A stretch of DNA of 20,088 nucleotides from JAXHUH01 sp034211175 (GTDB taxonomy: Bacteria; Actinomycetota; Acidimicrobiia; Acidimicrobiales; CAIXPF01), in assembly GCA_034211175.1 (NCBI GenBank), contig JAXHUH010000130.1, forward strand, positions 1 to 20,088. Reading direction: 5' to 3'. The notes under the pieces were generated by a model. It was given only the letters and a program-made list of their open reading frames with translations, did no database searches and had not been told where the DNA came from. The first letter of the stretch is position 1. Each line of letters opens with the position of its first letter. Shown one piece after another: positions 1 to 7,221 of this stretch. A program made the translations under genes and the position numbers.

Positions 1-16
1 GACGCCGCAGGGCGTC
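1..16 (-). terminator. possible terminator hairpin after the sugar-binding lipoprotein gene
   Basis: A perfect 6-bp stem (GACGCC / GGCGTC) with a four-base loop lies about 40 bases past the stop of the minus-strand lipoprotein gene. There is no U-tract on either side, so it could equally be a chance GC-rich hairpin. If it does terminate transcription, the sensory unit would end here and a permease immediately downstream would need its own promoter. Confidence 0.25.
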
Positions 17-55
17 CCCACCACGGAACGAGGGCCATCGACGGGGTTGCGGGGT

Positions 56-1267
56 TCAGCGATCCTCGGGGCAGTACTGCTCGAAGTCGCCCGTGCAGAC
101 CTCGTCCCACGTGCGGAAGCCGTCGGCGATGACGGTGTCGGCGATGTTGTCCGCGGTGACCGCCACCGGGGTGAGCGCCAGGAACGGCAGCTCGTTGGTG
201 CCGTTGTCGATGGTCGTGACCTCGAAGTCACCGGTCAGTGCGGTGACGTCCTCGCCGGCCCGCAGCGCCAGTGCGGCCGCGGCGGCGGCGTTGACCTCGG
301 CCTGGATCGGCTTGTAAACGGTCATCGTCTGGTCGCCGGCGAGGATGTTCTGGATGCCGCCGACGGTCGCGTCCTGGCCGCTCACCGGGATGGGCCCGAC
401 ACCGGCGTTCTTCAGCGCGGTGATCACCGAGTTGGCCAGGCCGTCGTTGGCGGCGAACACGCCGTCGATGTCCTGGTCGGCCGCGGTGAGCATCTGCTCG
501 AAGATGTTCAGCGCCTCCTGGTTGTCCCACTCGGGGACGTCCTGGTCGCCGACCAGCTCCCAGTCGCCGGCCTCGACCCGGGCCGAGACGGTCTCGTTGT
601 AGCCCTCCTTGAACAGGGTGGCGTTGTTGTCGGTCGGGGCGCCGTTGAGCATGGCGACCCGGGCCGGGTCCTCGCCGAGCTCGTCGATCGCCGGCTCGAG
701 CACCTCGGCCATCGTTGCGCCGACCTCGACGTTGTCGAAGCTGACGTAGACGTCGGCGCCGGGGCCCTCGATGGTCAGGCGGTCGTAGTCGACGACGCTC
801 ACGCCGGCCTCGCGGGCGGTGGCGATGATCGCGGCACCGGAGCCCGAGTCGAGGTTGACCAGCAGGATGACGCTGGCGCCGTCGGCGATGGCCTGCTCGG
901 CCTGGCTCTGCTGCTGCTGGGCGTCCGCCTCGGCGTTGACGATCGTGAAGTCGTCACCCTCGCTGAGGCCGGCCTCCTCGAACGCCTCGACGAAGAAGCG
1001 GCGGTCGTCGGTCTCCCACCGGGCGGAGGAGGCGCTGTCGGGGAGGAGGACCCAGATGCTGCCGGTTCCGGCAGCGGCCTCGTCGTCGCCGCCCTCGGAC
1101 TCGCCGGTGGCCTCCGTGTCGTCGGTCCCGTCGTCACCGCCGTCGTCGGCGGGCTCGGTGTCCTGTGCGGCGACACCCTCGTCGTCATCGTCGTCGCCAC
1201 ACGCACCGGCGACGAGCGCGAACGCGAAGAGGATCGCCAGTAGTCCGAACCACCTGCTCCGTCTCAT
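56..1267 (-). CDS. xylose-type sugar-binding lipoprotein (periplasmic binding protein, XylF/ChvE-like)
   Basis: This is an extracytoplasmic sugar-binding lipoprotein of 403 residues. The start at 1267 (MRRSRW) has a GGGGGAG ribosome site, and a signal peptide with lipobox cysteine C23 follows it directly; an upstream in-frame ATG at 1423 would bury that signal. After C23 comes an acidic low-complexity linker to about residue 75, then the type I periplasmic-binding fold. Segments typical of xylose/multiple-sugar binders are visible: an early WVLLPDSASSARWETDD stretch, NAEADAQQQQSQAEQAI, VVDYDRLT, LNGAPTDNNA, FAANDGLA and SGQDATVGGIQNI. In this family such proteins feed ABC permeases or act as sugar sensors. 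The gene lies downstream of a response regulator and an ABC-ATPase/histidine-kinase fusion on the same strand, which suggests it is a sensor input, a regulated target, or both. The exact sugar cannot be read from the sequence. Confidence 0.9.
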   Translation of the reverse strand: MRRSRWFGLLAILFAFALVAGACGDDDDDEGVAAQDTEPADDGGDDGTDDTEATGESEGGDDEAAAGTGSIWVLLPDSASSARWETDDRRFFVEAFEEAGLSEGDDFTIVNAEADAQQQQSQAEQAIADGASVILLVNLDSGSGAAIIATAREAGVSVVDYDRLTIEGPGADVYVSFDNVEVGATMAEVLEPAIDELGEDPARVAMLNGAPTDNNATLFKEGYNETVSARVEAGDWELVGDQDVPEWDNQEALNIFEQMLTAADQDIDGVFAANDGLANSVITALKNAGVGPIPVSGQDATVGGIQNILAGDQTMTVYKPIQAEVNAAAAAALALRAGEDVTALTGDFEVTTIDNGTNELPFLALTPVAVTADNIADTVIADGFRTWDEVCTGDFEQYCPEDR

Positions 1268-1320
1268 GTCCACTCCCCCTGGAGTTGCCGTGACCGGCGC
1301 CGTAGGGGCGCGCTGGCCGT

Positions 1321-1397
1321 TGAACCGCACTGAACGTAGGAACGACGCCGTGAATGAGGTGTGAACATCGTCACGCCGGGTGGAAAAAAGTGTGAAC
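1321..1397 (-). promoter_or_regulatory. GTTCA-type direct-repeat array upstream of the sugar-binding lipoprotein
   Basis: Read on the minus strand, GTTCA-like units begin at 1397 (GTTCAC), 1366 (GTTCAC), 1355 (ATTCAC), 1343 (GTTCC), 1335 (GTTCA) and 1325 (GTTCA). Spacings are 31, 11, 12, 8 and 10 bases, close to whole helical turns. A TANNNT -10 candidate (TACGTT) sits at 1338-1333, and no good -35 is seen where the repeats lie. Tandem 11-base GTTCACC units are the known binding mode of PhoP in Streptomyces. By inference, the OmpR-class regulator encoded at 1439-2128 could be the protein that binds here and activates the lipoprotein gene. Confidence 0.5.
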
Positions 1398-1438
1398 ACC
1401 GCTCTGCGGACCGGCCACGACACGGGCCGGCCGGGCGT

Positions 1439-2128
1439 TCACGCGGCGGCGAAGCGGTAGCCGGCGCGGGGCTCGGTCTGGATGAGCTGGGGGCACCCCG
1501 GGTTCTCGAGCTTCGCCCGCAGGCGCCGCACGTAGACGCGGGTGTACTCGGTCTGGGTCTCGTAGCCGACGCCCCACACCCGCCGCAGCAGCGTGGCGTG
1601 GGTGAGGAGCTTGCCGGGGTTGAGCGCCAGCTCCCGCAGCAGCGAGAACTCCGTCGGCGTGAGGTGCACCGCCTCACCCGCCTTGGTGACGAGCTGGGAT
1701 TCGAGATCGATTTCGATGTTCCCGACGCGGACCGTCCCCGACGGCTCGGGAGCCGCCGGCGGCCGGGTCCTGCGCAGCGTCGCCGTGATCCGGGCCATGA
1801 GCTCGTCGATCCCGAACGGCTTGGTCAGGTAGTCGTCGGCGCCGAGGTTGAGCGCGCGGACCTTGTCGCCCTCACCACCCCGGGCGGACACGACGATCAC
1901 ACCCACGCTCGATCGCTCCCGGAACCGGCGGCACAGCTCGAAGCCGTCGGCCGCCGGCAGCATCAGGTCGACGAGCACGATGTCGGGCTGCTCGACCTCG
2001 AGGAGCCGATCGGCACCCGCACCGTCCTCGGACACGACGACGTCGTAGCCGCGCACGACCAGGTTCGAGCGGATCAGGTCGATGATGTTCAGGTCGTCCT
2101 CGACGAGCAGGACCTTCGTCGTCGTCAT
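1439..2128 (-). CDS. OmpR/KdpE-type response regulator
   Basis: A two-component response regulator of 229 residues. The receiver domain (about 3-118) shows acidic D11/D12, the phosphoacceptor D54 in VLVDLMLP, S81 and K103 in LTKPFG. A C-terminal winged helix (about 130-229) has HLTPTEFSLLRELALNPGKLLT and ends RAGYRFAAA. The run VIVVSARGGEGDKVRALNLGADDY is especially close to KdpE. I chose the ATG at 2128, which places LLVEDD where the family has it. An alternative GTG at 2200 overlaps the upstream kinase stop as GTGA, but adds 24 Arg-rich residues and has its purine stretch too close. The cognate kinase is almost certainly the fusion protein upstream, and the likely target is the repeat-bearing promoter just downstream. 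A role in potassium control is not supported, because no kdp genes are visible. Confidence 0.92.
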   Translation of the reverse strand: MTTTKVLLVEDDLNIIDLIRSNLVVRGYDVVVSEDGAGADRLLEVEQPDIVLVDLMLPAADGFELCRRFRERSSVGVIVVSARGGEGDKVRALNLGADDYLTKPFGIDELMARITATLRRTRPPAAPEPSGTVRVGNIEIDLESQLVTKAGEAVHLTPTEFSLLRELALNPGKLLTHATLLRRVWGVGYETQTEYTRVYVRRLRAKLENPGCPQLIQTEPRAGYRFAAA

Positions 2129-2196
2129 CGGGCGACGCGCTCCGCCCTCGACGCTCGTCGCGGCCCGTGCGACCGGGGTTCGTTCACCGTTCGTCC

Positions 2197-4746
2197 TCAC
2201 TCCTCGGTCACGGACTGCACGCCCGGGTCGACCGCCAACGTCATGATCGCCGCAGTGCCGCCGGGGCCGGAGCGCAGCTCGAGGCGCCCGCGGTGGGCCT
2301 CGACGATCCCCTTCGCGATGGCCAGGCCGAGGCCGACCCCGTCGCCCGCGGCGTCCACGCCCCGCACCCGGGGCTCGAACGCCCGCTCCACCAGGTCGGC
2401 CGGGATGCCGGCGCCGTCGTCGATGACGCCGATCCGCACCCGGTCCTCGCCGGTGCGGCCGTCGCCGTCGGCGGCGTCATCGGCGTCGCCGTCGCCGGCC
2501 CACAGCGGCGACACCTCGATCCTCACCTTGGTCCCCGGCGGGTTGTGGTGGACGGCGTTGTCGATCAGGTTGACCAGGACCTGCTGGAGCCGGTCGTGGT
2601 CCGCCCGCACCGCCGGCAGGCCCGGGTCGCAGTGCACGTCGATCACCGTCGGCGGCGCCACCGGCACACACGCCACGGCCGCCTCGACGACCAGTGCCAC
2701 GTCGCACCACGCATGGTCGAAGCGCAGCAGGCCGGTCTCGAGCGCCGACGCGTCGAGCAGGTGGGAGACGAGCCGGCCCAGGCGGGCCGACTCCCGGGCG
2801 ATCGAGTCGAGGAACCGCCGGGTCGACGCCTCGTCCCACTGGACGTCGGGCTGGCGCAGCGTGTCCGCATACCCGTGGATCGCGGTCAGCGGCGTCCGCA
2901 GCTCGTGGCTCAGCCGGGACAGGAACTCGCGCTGGAGGGCGTTGGCCCGCCGCAGCGCCGTCGCCTCCTCGCGGGCTGCGTCGAGGGCGGCCCGCTCGAT
3001 GGCGAGACGGATCGACCGCGACGCGTCGGCGAGGAGCTCCACCGCGCCCCTACCCACGGACACGCCGTCCGGCCAACGCGCCACCAACGCCGCCCGCCGG
3101 TCCTGCAGGTCGATCCCCACGGCGGCGACGCTCGGCACCGGCGACCCGACCACGATCCCGGTGCGCAGGCACCAGCGCGCCGCCGCCTCCTGCTCCCGCC
3201 GCGCCGGCCCCGCGACGTCGCTGCGGTGGCCCCGCTCGACGAGCTCGCCGTCCTCGACCTCCTCGAACAGGACGGTCGACGACGCGCCGAGCCCCCGCCG
3301 GAGGGCGTCGAGCGCCAGGTCGAGACCGCCGGCGGAGGCGTCGGGCCCGGCGAGGATCTCGAGGATCCCCCCGAGCGTCTCGAGCGTGCGGTTCCGGGAC
3401 GTGACCTGCTCGAGCAGCCGCTCCCGCTCGATGGCCGCGGCCGCGTGGCTGGAGTAGAGCGAGACCAGCTCCATCTGGTCGGCCGCCGGCTGGCCTGGCG
3501 CCGTCCCGAAGCCCGAGACCGTGCCCAGCACGCCGGTCGACCCGACGATCGGTGCCGCCCACGCGCTCCGCAGCCCGGCGGCCAGGGCGGCCTCGTGTCC
3601 GTCGGCGGCGCGGAGGTCCTCGGTCACCACGACCTCGCCGAGCTCGGCCGCGGCGCCGATGATGCCGCCGCCGGCGCCGACGGGCACGACCTCGTCGCCG
3701 GCGAGCACCGCGGCGGGCAGCCCGACCGCGGCCGAGCGGCGCAGGACCGGGACGCCCCCGTCGACGTGGTCGTCGATCAGGTGGATGGCGACCCGCTCCT
3801 GCTCGAGCGCCGCGACCATCGCGGAGACGATCAGCGGCAACGTCCGCGACGGCTCGACCTCGGAGAGCTGATCGACCAACGTGTGGAGCCGGCGCAGCTG
3901 GCGCCGCGCCGTCGAGTCGGCCCTGATGCCCGACATCAGCGCGGCGAGGTCGTCGGGGCGGACCTCGGTCGTCGCCACGTCGGCGGAGACGACGCCGCCG
4001 CGCAGCACGATCACCCGGTCGGCCAGCTCACACACGGCCTCGAGGTCGTGGGAGACGAGCAGGATCGCGATCCGCGAGGCCCGGTGACGCCGGATCAGGT
4101 CCTGGACGGCCCGGGCGCTGTTGCGGTCGAGCGCAGCGGTCGGCTCGTCGAGGATCAGCACCCGCCGACCACCGAGCATCGCCCGGGCCAGCGCGACGCT
4201 CTGGCGCTGGCCACCGGACAGCGCCCGGACCGGCCGCCCGAAGTCGTCGATCGAGACGCCGAGCTGGCTCAGCACCGCCACCGCGCGCTGGCGCCGGGTG
4301 GCCTCGTCCAACAGCAGCGTCGGCTCCTGGCCGAGGAACAGGTTGGCGGTGACGTCGAGGTTGTCGCACAGCGACAGGTCCTGCCACGCCACCGCCACGC
4401 CCTGCTGGTGGACCTCCGCAGCGGTGACGCCGAGCGGCGCACCGCCGACGAGGATCTCCCCGTCGTCGGGCTCGAGCGCCCGGGCGACGCACTTCACGAG
4501 CGTCGACTTGCCGGTGCCGTTCTCACCGATGAGCGCGACGACCTCGTCGTGACGAACCGACAGGTCGACGCCGCGCAGGATGTGGAGGTGCCCGAACCGC
4601 TTGGTGAGCCCCCGGATCTCGAGCGCGGGTGCCGTCGTCTCCTCGGTGGGACCGGGTGCAGCCCTCCGCAGTCGGGGCGCGGGCGCGACCCGCGCGCCAC
4701 GGCGTCGCCGACGCCCTCCCCAACGGCGCTCGCCACGGGTCAGCAC
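2197..4746 (-). CDS. ABC ATPase - GAF - histidine kinase fusion protein
   Basis: An 849-residue apparently soluble protein with no predicted membrane segment. Residues 42-275 form a complete sugar-type ABC ATPase: Walker A GENGTGKST (74-82), Q-loop Q122, signature LSGGQ (176-180), Walker B VLILDEPTAAL (196-206) and switch H233. Residues about 285-445 look like a GAF domain, and about 455-590 may be a second. A dimerisation/phosphoacceptor segment follows, FLSRLSHELRTPL with H614. The ATP-binding domain has N-box N730, G1 DDGAG (776-780), G2 GVGLGL (803-808), and a short Asp/Gly-rich insert at 751-767. The start is a GTG; the first 40 residues are Arg/Pro-rich, so the true start is uncertain. 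Only one ABC domain is present, whereas XylG/RbsA have two. With the KdpE-like regulator and sugar-binding lipoprotein downstream, it probably senses sugar-transport status. A stop/GTGA junction links it to the regulator gene. Confidence 0.93.
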   Translation of the reverse strand: MLTRGERRWGGRRRRRGARVAPAPRLRRAAPGPTEETTAPALEIRGLTKRFGHLHILRGVDLSVRHDEVVALIGENGTGKSTLVKCVARALEPDDGEILVGGAPLGVTAAEVHQQGVAVAWQDLSLCDNLDVTANLFLGQEPTLLLDEATRRQRAVAVLSQLGVSIDDFGRPVRALSGGQRQSVALARAMLGGRRVLILDEPTAALDRNSARAVQDLIRRHRASRIAILLVSHDLEAVCELADRVIVLRGGVVSADVATTEVRPDDLAALMSGIRADSTARRQLRRLHTLVDQLSEVEPSRTLPLIVSAMVAALEQERVAIHLIDDHVDGGVPVLRRSAAVGLPAAVLAGDEVVPVGAGGGIIGAAAELGEVVVTEDLRAADGHEAALAAGLRSAWAAPIVGSTGVLGTVSGFGTAPGQPAADQMELVSLYSSHAAAAIERERLLEQVTSRNRTLETLGGILEILAGPDASAGGLDLALDALRRGLGASSTVLFEEVEDGELVERGHRSDVAGPARREQEAAARWCLRTGIVVGSPVPSVAAVGIDLQDRRAALVARWPDGVSVGRGAVELLADASRSIRLAIERAALDAAREEATALRRANALQREFLSRLSHELRTPLTAIHGYADTLRQPDVQWDEASTRRFLDSIARESARLGRLVSHLLDASALETGLLRFDHAWCDVALVVEAAVACVPVAPPTVIDVHCDPGLPAVRADHDRLQQVLVNLIDNAVHHNPPGTKVRIEVSPLWAGDGDADDAADGDGRTGEDRVRIGVIDDGAGIPADLVERAFEPRVRGVDAAGDGVGLGLAIAKGIVEAHRGRLELRSGPGGTAAIMTLAVDPGVQSVTEE

Positions 4747-4791
4747 GCCCCAGATGCTTGCACCAACGCGACCGCGGCGTGACGCGCGCCA

Positions 4792-4803
4792 CGCTGATCA
4801 GCG
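4792..4803. promoter_or_regulatory. 12-bp perfect palindrome between methyltransferase and kinase-fusion genes
   Basis: CGCTGATCAGCG is perfectly self-complementary and is flanked by outward-matching GCGCC (4786-4790) and GGCGC (4810-4814). It lies between the stop of the methyltransferase (4820) and the start of the ABC-kinase fusion (4746). It could be an operator for the sensory unit or part of a terminator for the methyltransferase; no U-tract supports the latter. Confidence 0.35.
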
Positions 4804-4819
4804 CCGGAGGGCGCGAAGG

Positions 4820-5896
4820 TCAGGCACGGGCCTCGTAGACGATGTTGAACGGGGTCTCGGCCGCGCGCCGGAAGTGGCGGTACCCGGCCTCCTCGAACAC
4901 CGCCCGCATCCCGGCCTCGCCGGACTGGGCCCCCATCGCCCGCCCGACGTCCTGGGACAGCGAGTTGGGCGTGCAGAAGAACGTCGACGCGATGTACGCG
5001 AGCGGAGCGAAGTGGTTCTCGCGCTGGTTCGCCTCCCGGTCGTCCATGGCGAACGGCTCGACCACGAGCACCGTCCCGCCGACCGCGAGCTGCTCCAGCG
5101 CGTGCCGGGCGATGCCGACCGGGTCCCCCATGTCGTGGAGGCAGTCGAAGAAGCAGATCAGGTCGTACGAACCGTGGTAGTCGTCGGCCCGACCGATCCG
5201 CATGTCGAGCCGCTCGGAGGCCGTCGACGCCGCCACGTTCTCCCGAGCGAGACGGATCGAGCCGGGATGGGCATCGATCCCGACGACGGTCGTGGCCGGG
5301 AACGCCTCGGCGATCAGCACCGACGAGTGCCCGACGCCGCAACCGACGTCGAGGACGCGCCCACCGGCACGCAGCCGCTCCGTCACCCCGTCCAACGAGG
5401 CGATCCAGTCGTCGACCAGGAACGTCCGGTAGCCCGGGCGGAAGAACTCGCCGGTGCCCCGGAAGAGGCACTCGTGGTGCGCGCCCCAGGGGAACGCGCC
5501 GTCGGTGCGGAACGCGTCGACGACGCCGTCGAGGTCCATGAAGTTGCAGCGCATCACCGACGCCCCGGCGGCCATGTACGTCGGTGCGTCCCGGTCCACC
5601 AGGATCGGCGCGTACTCCTCGAGCAGCCGGTAGGTGTCGGCCTCGGCGTCGTAGGCCACGATCCCGGCCGCCGACTGGCCGTCCAGCCACTCCCTGGTCA
5701 AGCGTTCGTTGACCGACCTCCTCGACGAGAGCTCTCCCGCCGTGATCGGCCCCTCGGCCAGCTCGGCGTACAACCCGAGCTCGTCGCCCAGGATGATCGC
5801 CGACGTGACCGCGGCCCCCGTGAGGTGGCCGGCGATCGCGCCCACCGCCGCCTCGACGCGCGCCTCCAGGTCCGTCGACTGCTCGATCGTGCTCAT
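4820..5896 (-). CDS. SAM-dependent methyltransferase with N-terminal winged-helix domain
   Basis: A class I methyltransferase of 358 residues. An N-terminal helical/winged-helix region (about 10-100; SAIILGDELGLYAELAEGPITAGEL, then a degenerate REWLDGQSAAGIV wing) resembles the dimerisation domain of O-methyltransferase-like proteins, including the mycobacterial Rv2258c group. The Rossmann domain has motif I VLDVGCGVGHS (181-191), acidic D208 in GIDAHP, and a motif IV-like CFFDCLHDMGDP (about 248-259). The start is the ATG at 5896, preceded by a ribosome site that is a run of eight G residues. An upstream in-frame start at 5971 adds 25 non-conserved residues. The gene is divergent from the VOC gene at 6128 and lies upstream of the kinase fusion on the same strand. 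The substrate is unknown. Confidence 0.88.
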   Translation of the reverse strand: MSTIEQSTDLEARVEAAVGAIAGHLTGAAVTSAIILGDELGLYAELAEGPITAGELSSRRSVNERLTREWLDGQSAAGIVAYDAEADTYRLLEEYAPILVDRDAPTYMAAGASVMRCNFMDLDGVVDAFRTDGAFPWGAHHECLFRGTGEFFRPGYRTFLVDDWIASLDGVTERLRAGGRVLDVGCGVGHSSVLIAEAFPATTVVGIDAHPGSIRLARENVAASTASERLDMRIGRADDYHGSYDLICFFDCLHDMGDPVGIARHALEQLAVGGTVLVVEPFAMDDREANQRENHFAPLAYIASTFFCTPNSLSQDVGRAMGAQSGEAGMRAVFEEAGYRHFRRAAETPFNIVYEARA

Positions 5897-6127
5897 GTCG
5901 CCCCCCCCGTCTCGGATCGACACGGCCACCGACGCGTCTCGACCGTCCGCCGAGCGCACGTCGGGACGCATGCCCTTGCCGGGCGAGCGTCCGACAGGCG
6001 CGGGGAAACTGTCAATGAACGTAATTCAGTCTGATGGTCACACCAGCTGAGGACCCTTCGTTGCCCGCGCAATCAGATGTGACGGCCGTCCTAAGCTCGA
6101 GAGCACCGACGCAGGAGGGGGACCACC
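5897..6127. promoter_or_regulatory. divergent intergenic region between methyltransferase and VOC gene
   Basis: This 231-bp spacer should hold promoters for both directions. Visible elements are an eight-C tract at 5901-5908 (the G8 ribosome site of the minus-strand gene), a minus-strand TTGACA at 6015-6010 with no convincing -10 at the usual distance, and an inverted repeat TGAA-5-TTCA at 6016-6028. On the plus strand TAAGCT near 6092-6097 is a possible -10, and GGAGGGGG (6114-6121) is the VOC ribosome site. None of the promoter assignments is strong. Confidence 0.35.
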
Positions 6128-6715
6128 ATGACCGACGCAGCGACCGATCGGCGGCCCGACTGGCAGGGCATCAACCACCTCGCCCTCGTCACCGGGGACA
6201 TGGACGCCACCACCCGGTTCTGGCACGGCGTGCTCGGCGCCGAGATCGTGGCGACCGTGGGGACGCCGCAGTTCCGCCACTACTTCTTCCGGGTCGGCGA
6301 CGGCCAGACCGTGGCGTTCTTCGAGTACCACGACACCGAGCTCGAGACGTACGCCAAGCCCGCAGGCGTGCCGTACCCGCCGGCCTCCCAGTTCGACCAC
6401 CTCAGCCTCGGCGTCGAGGACGAGGCCGAGCTGCTCGCGCTCCGGGACCGCATCAAGCGGTTCGGCTGCGAGGTCACCGACGTGGTCGACCACGGGTTCA
6501 TCCGGTCGATCTACTTCAGCGACCCGTCCGGCCTCGCGCTCGAGGCGTCGTGGTGGACCGAGGCCGCCACCGACGGCCCGCCCGATCACGGCGACCGGTC
6601 GGTGTTCGCGGATCCCGACCCGGTCCCGGCCCTGCGCGAGATCATCGAGCACGGTGCCGTCGTCGACACCCCACGGACCACGCTCGTCGACGACATCACC
6701 GTCCCCGCGCCCTGA
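6128..6715 (+). CDS. VOC-family (glyoxalase/dioxygenase fold) protein
   Basis: A 195-residue vicinal-oxygen-chelate protein with two beta-alpha-beta-beta-beta modules. The first opens INHLALVTGD (H17), the second FDHLSLGVED (H91). With E66 (FFEYHD) and E139 (LALEASWW) these fit the usual two-His, two-Glu metal set of glyoxalase/epimerase/dioxygenase members, so a metal-dependent enzyme is likely. The typical SDPSGLALE stretch precedes the last ligand. After residue 145 there is a non-family tail of about 50 residues with PVPALREIIEHG. A strong GGAGGGGG ribosome site six bases upstream supports the ATG. It is divergent from the methyltransferase and probably monocistronic, with a hairpin overlapping its stop. 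The reaction cannot be named from the sequence. Confidence 0.88.
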   Translation: MTDAATDRRPDWQGINHLALVTGDMDATTRFWHGVLGAEIVATVGTPQFRHYFFRVGDGQTVAFFEYHDTELETYAKPAGVPYPPASQFDHLSLGVEDEAELLALRDRIKRFGCEVTDVVDHGFIRSIYFSDPSGLALEASWWTEAATDGPPDHGDRSVFADPDPVPALREIIEHGAVVDTPRTTLVDDITVPAP

Positions 6716-6733
6716 CGGCCCGGACCCGCCGTC
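6714..6733 (+). terminator. stem-loop overlapping the VOC gene stop
   Basis: GACGGC (6714-6719) pairs perfectly with GCCGTC (6728-6733) around an eight-base loop, and the stem begins inside the stop codon. There is no U-tract, so intrinsic termination is only a possibility. Confidence 0.25.
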
Positions 6734-6786
6734 GACCCTCACGAGATCGACACCGCATCGAAAAGCATCGAGATGCAGCGAGCAGC

Positions 6787-6792
6787 TATGAT
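6787..6792 (+). promoter_or_regulatory. -10 element for a leaderless transcript
   Basis: TATGAT ends six bases before the GTG at 6799, so transcription would start on or next to the start codon. The nearby ATG at 6788 runs into a stop after a few codons, and no ribosome site fits the GTG. A direct repeat (GCATCG at 6755 and 6765) and an inverted GCATC-GA-GATGC (6765-6776) sit just upstream, where a regulator could bind; no clear -35 is seen. Confidence 0.55.
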
Positions 6793-6798
6793 AGGTAG

Positions 6799-7221
6799 GT
6801 GCTGACACCAGAAGACCTGCGACAGCGTGCCAGCTCGGCCGCGGACGACGCCGAGGACTACGACACAGCCGCCCGCGGCGCGACCCGCGTCGCGGACGCC
6901 CTGGCCGACGCGCTGCGCGGCGTTGTCGATCTCCACACCGCCGACGTGTGGGACTCGCGCGCCGCCACCGGGTCCCGCGACCGGCTCACCAGCCTCGACG
7001 GCCTGCTGAAGGTGCGGTCGGAGCAACTCGACGACCTCGCCACCGAGTGGCGGCGCCGGGCCGACGACCTCCAGGCCGACGCAACCTGCTTCGCCCGCCA
7101 GGCAGCCGCGCTCGAGGTGGACGACCTGCGGGGCGACACGTGTGACGACCCGTTCCCTGCGCAGCCGGGGGACTCGCCGTTCTTCCTCTCGCCCGGCCGG
7201 CTCGTCGGGACGACGCCGTGA
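6799..7221 (+). CDS. small WXG100-like helical protein
   Basis: A 140-residue, mostly alpha-helical, highly charged protein. Two long amphipathic stretches (about 4-45 and 62-107) flank a turn with VWDSRAATGSRDRL (50-63), reminiscent of the W-x-G/S hairpin of WXG100-like (ESX) proteins. The last 30 residues are Pro/Gly-rich and probably disordered. There is no signal peptide or membrane segment. It starts at a GTG directly behind a -10 element, so the message is probably leaderless. Its stop overlaps the next gene's start as GTGA, so the two are translationally coupled and the proteins probably work together. The WXG assignment is inferred from the helix-turn-helix pattern; I do not recognise a named family. 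Confidence 0.75.
   Translation: MLTPEDLRQRASSAADDAEDYDTAARGATRVADALADALRGVVDLHTADVWDSRAATGSRDRLTSLDGLLKVRSEQLDDLATEWRRRADDLQADATCFARQAAALEVDDLRGDTCDDPFPAQPGDSPFFLSPGRLVGTTP

Noticed and set aside
1439..2128. KdpE of the potassium system
   Set aside because: Sequence is KdpE-like, but there is no kdpFABC or KdpD-type sensor; the partner kinase is an ABC-ATPase fusion.
1361..4782. Very long plus-strand ORFs opposite the kinase fusion and response regulator (698 and 871 codons)
   Set aside because: They are Arg/Pro/His/Asp-rich with no domain, and lie antisense to genes with unmistakable motifs; this is the usual high-GC third-position artefact.
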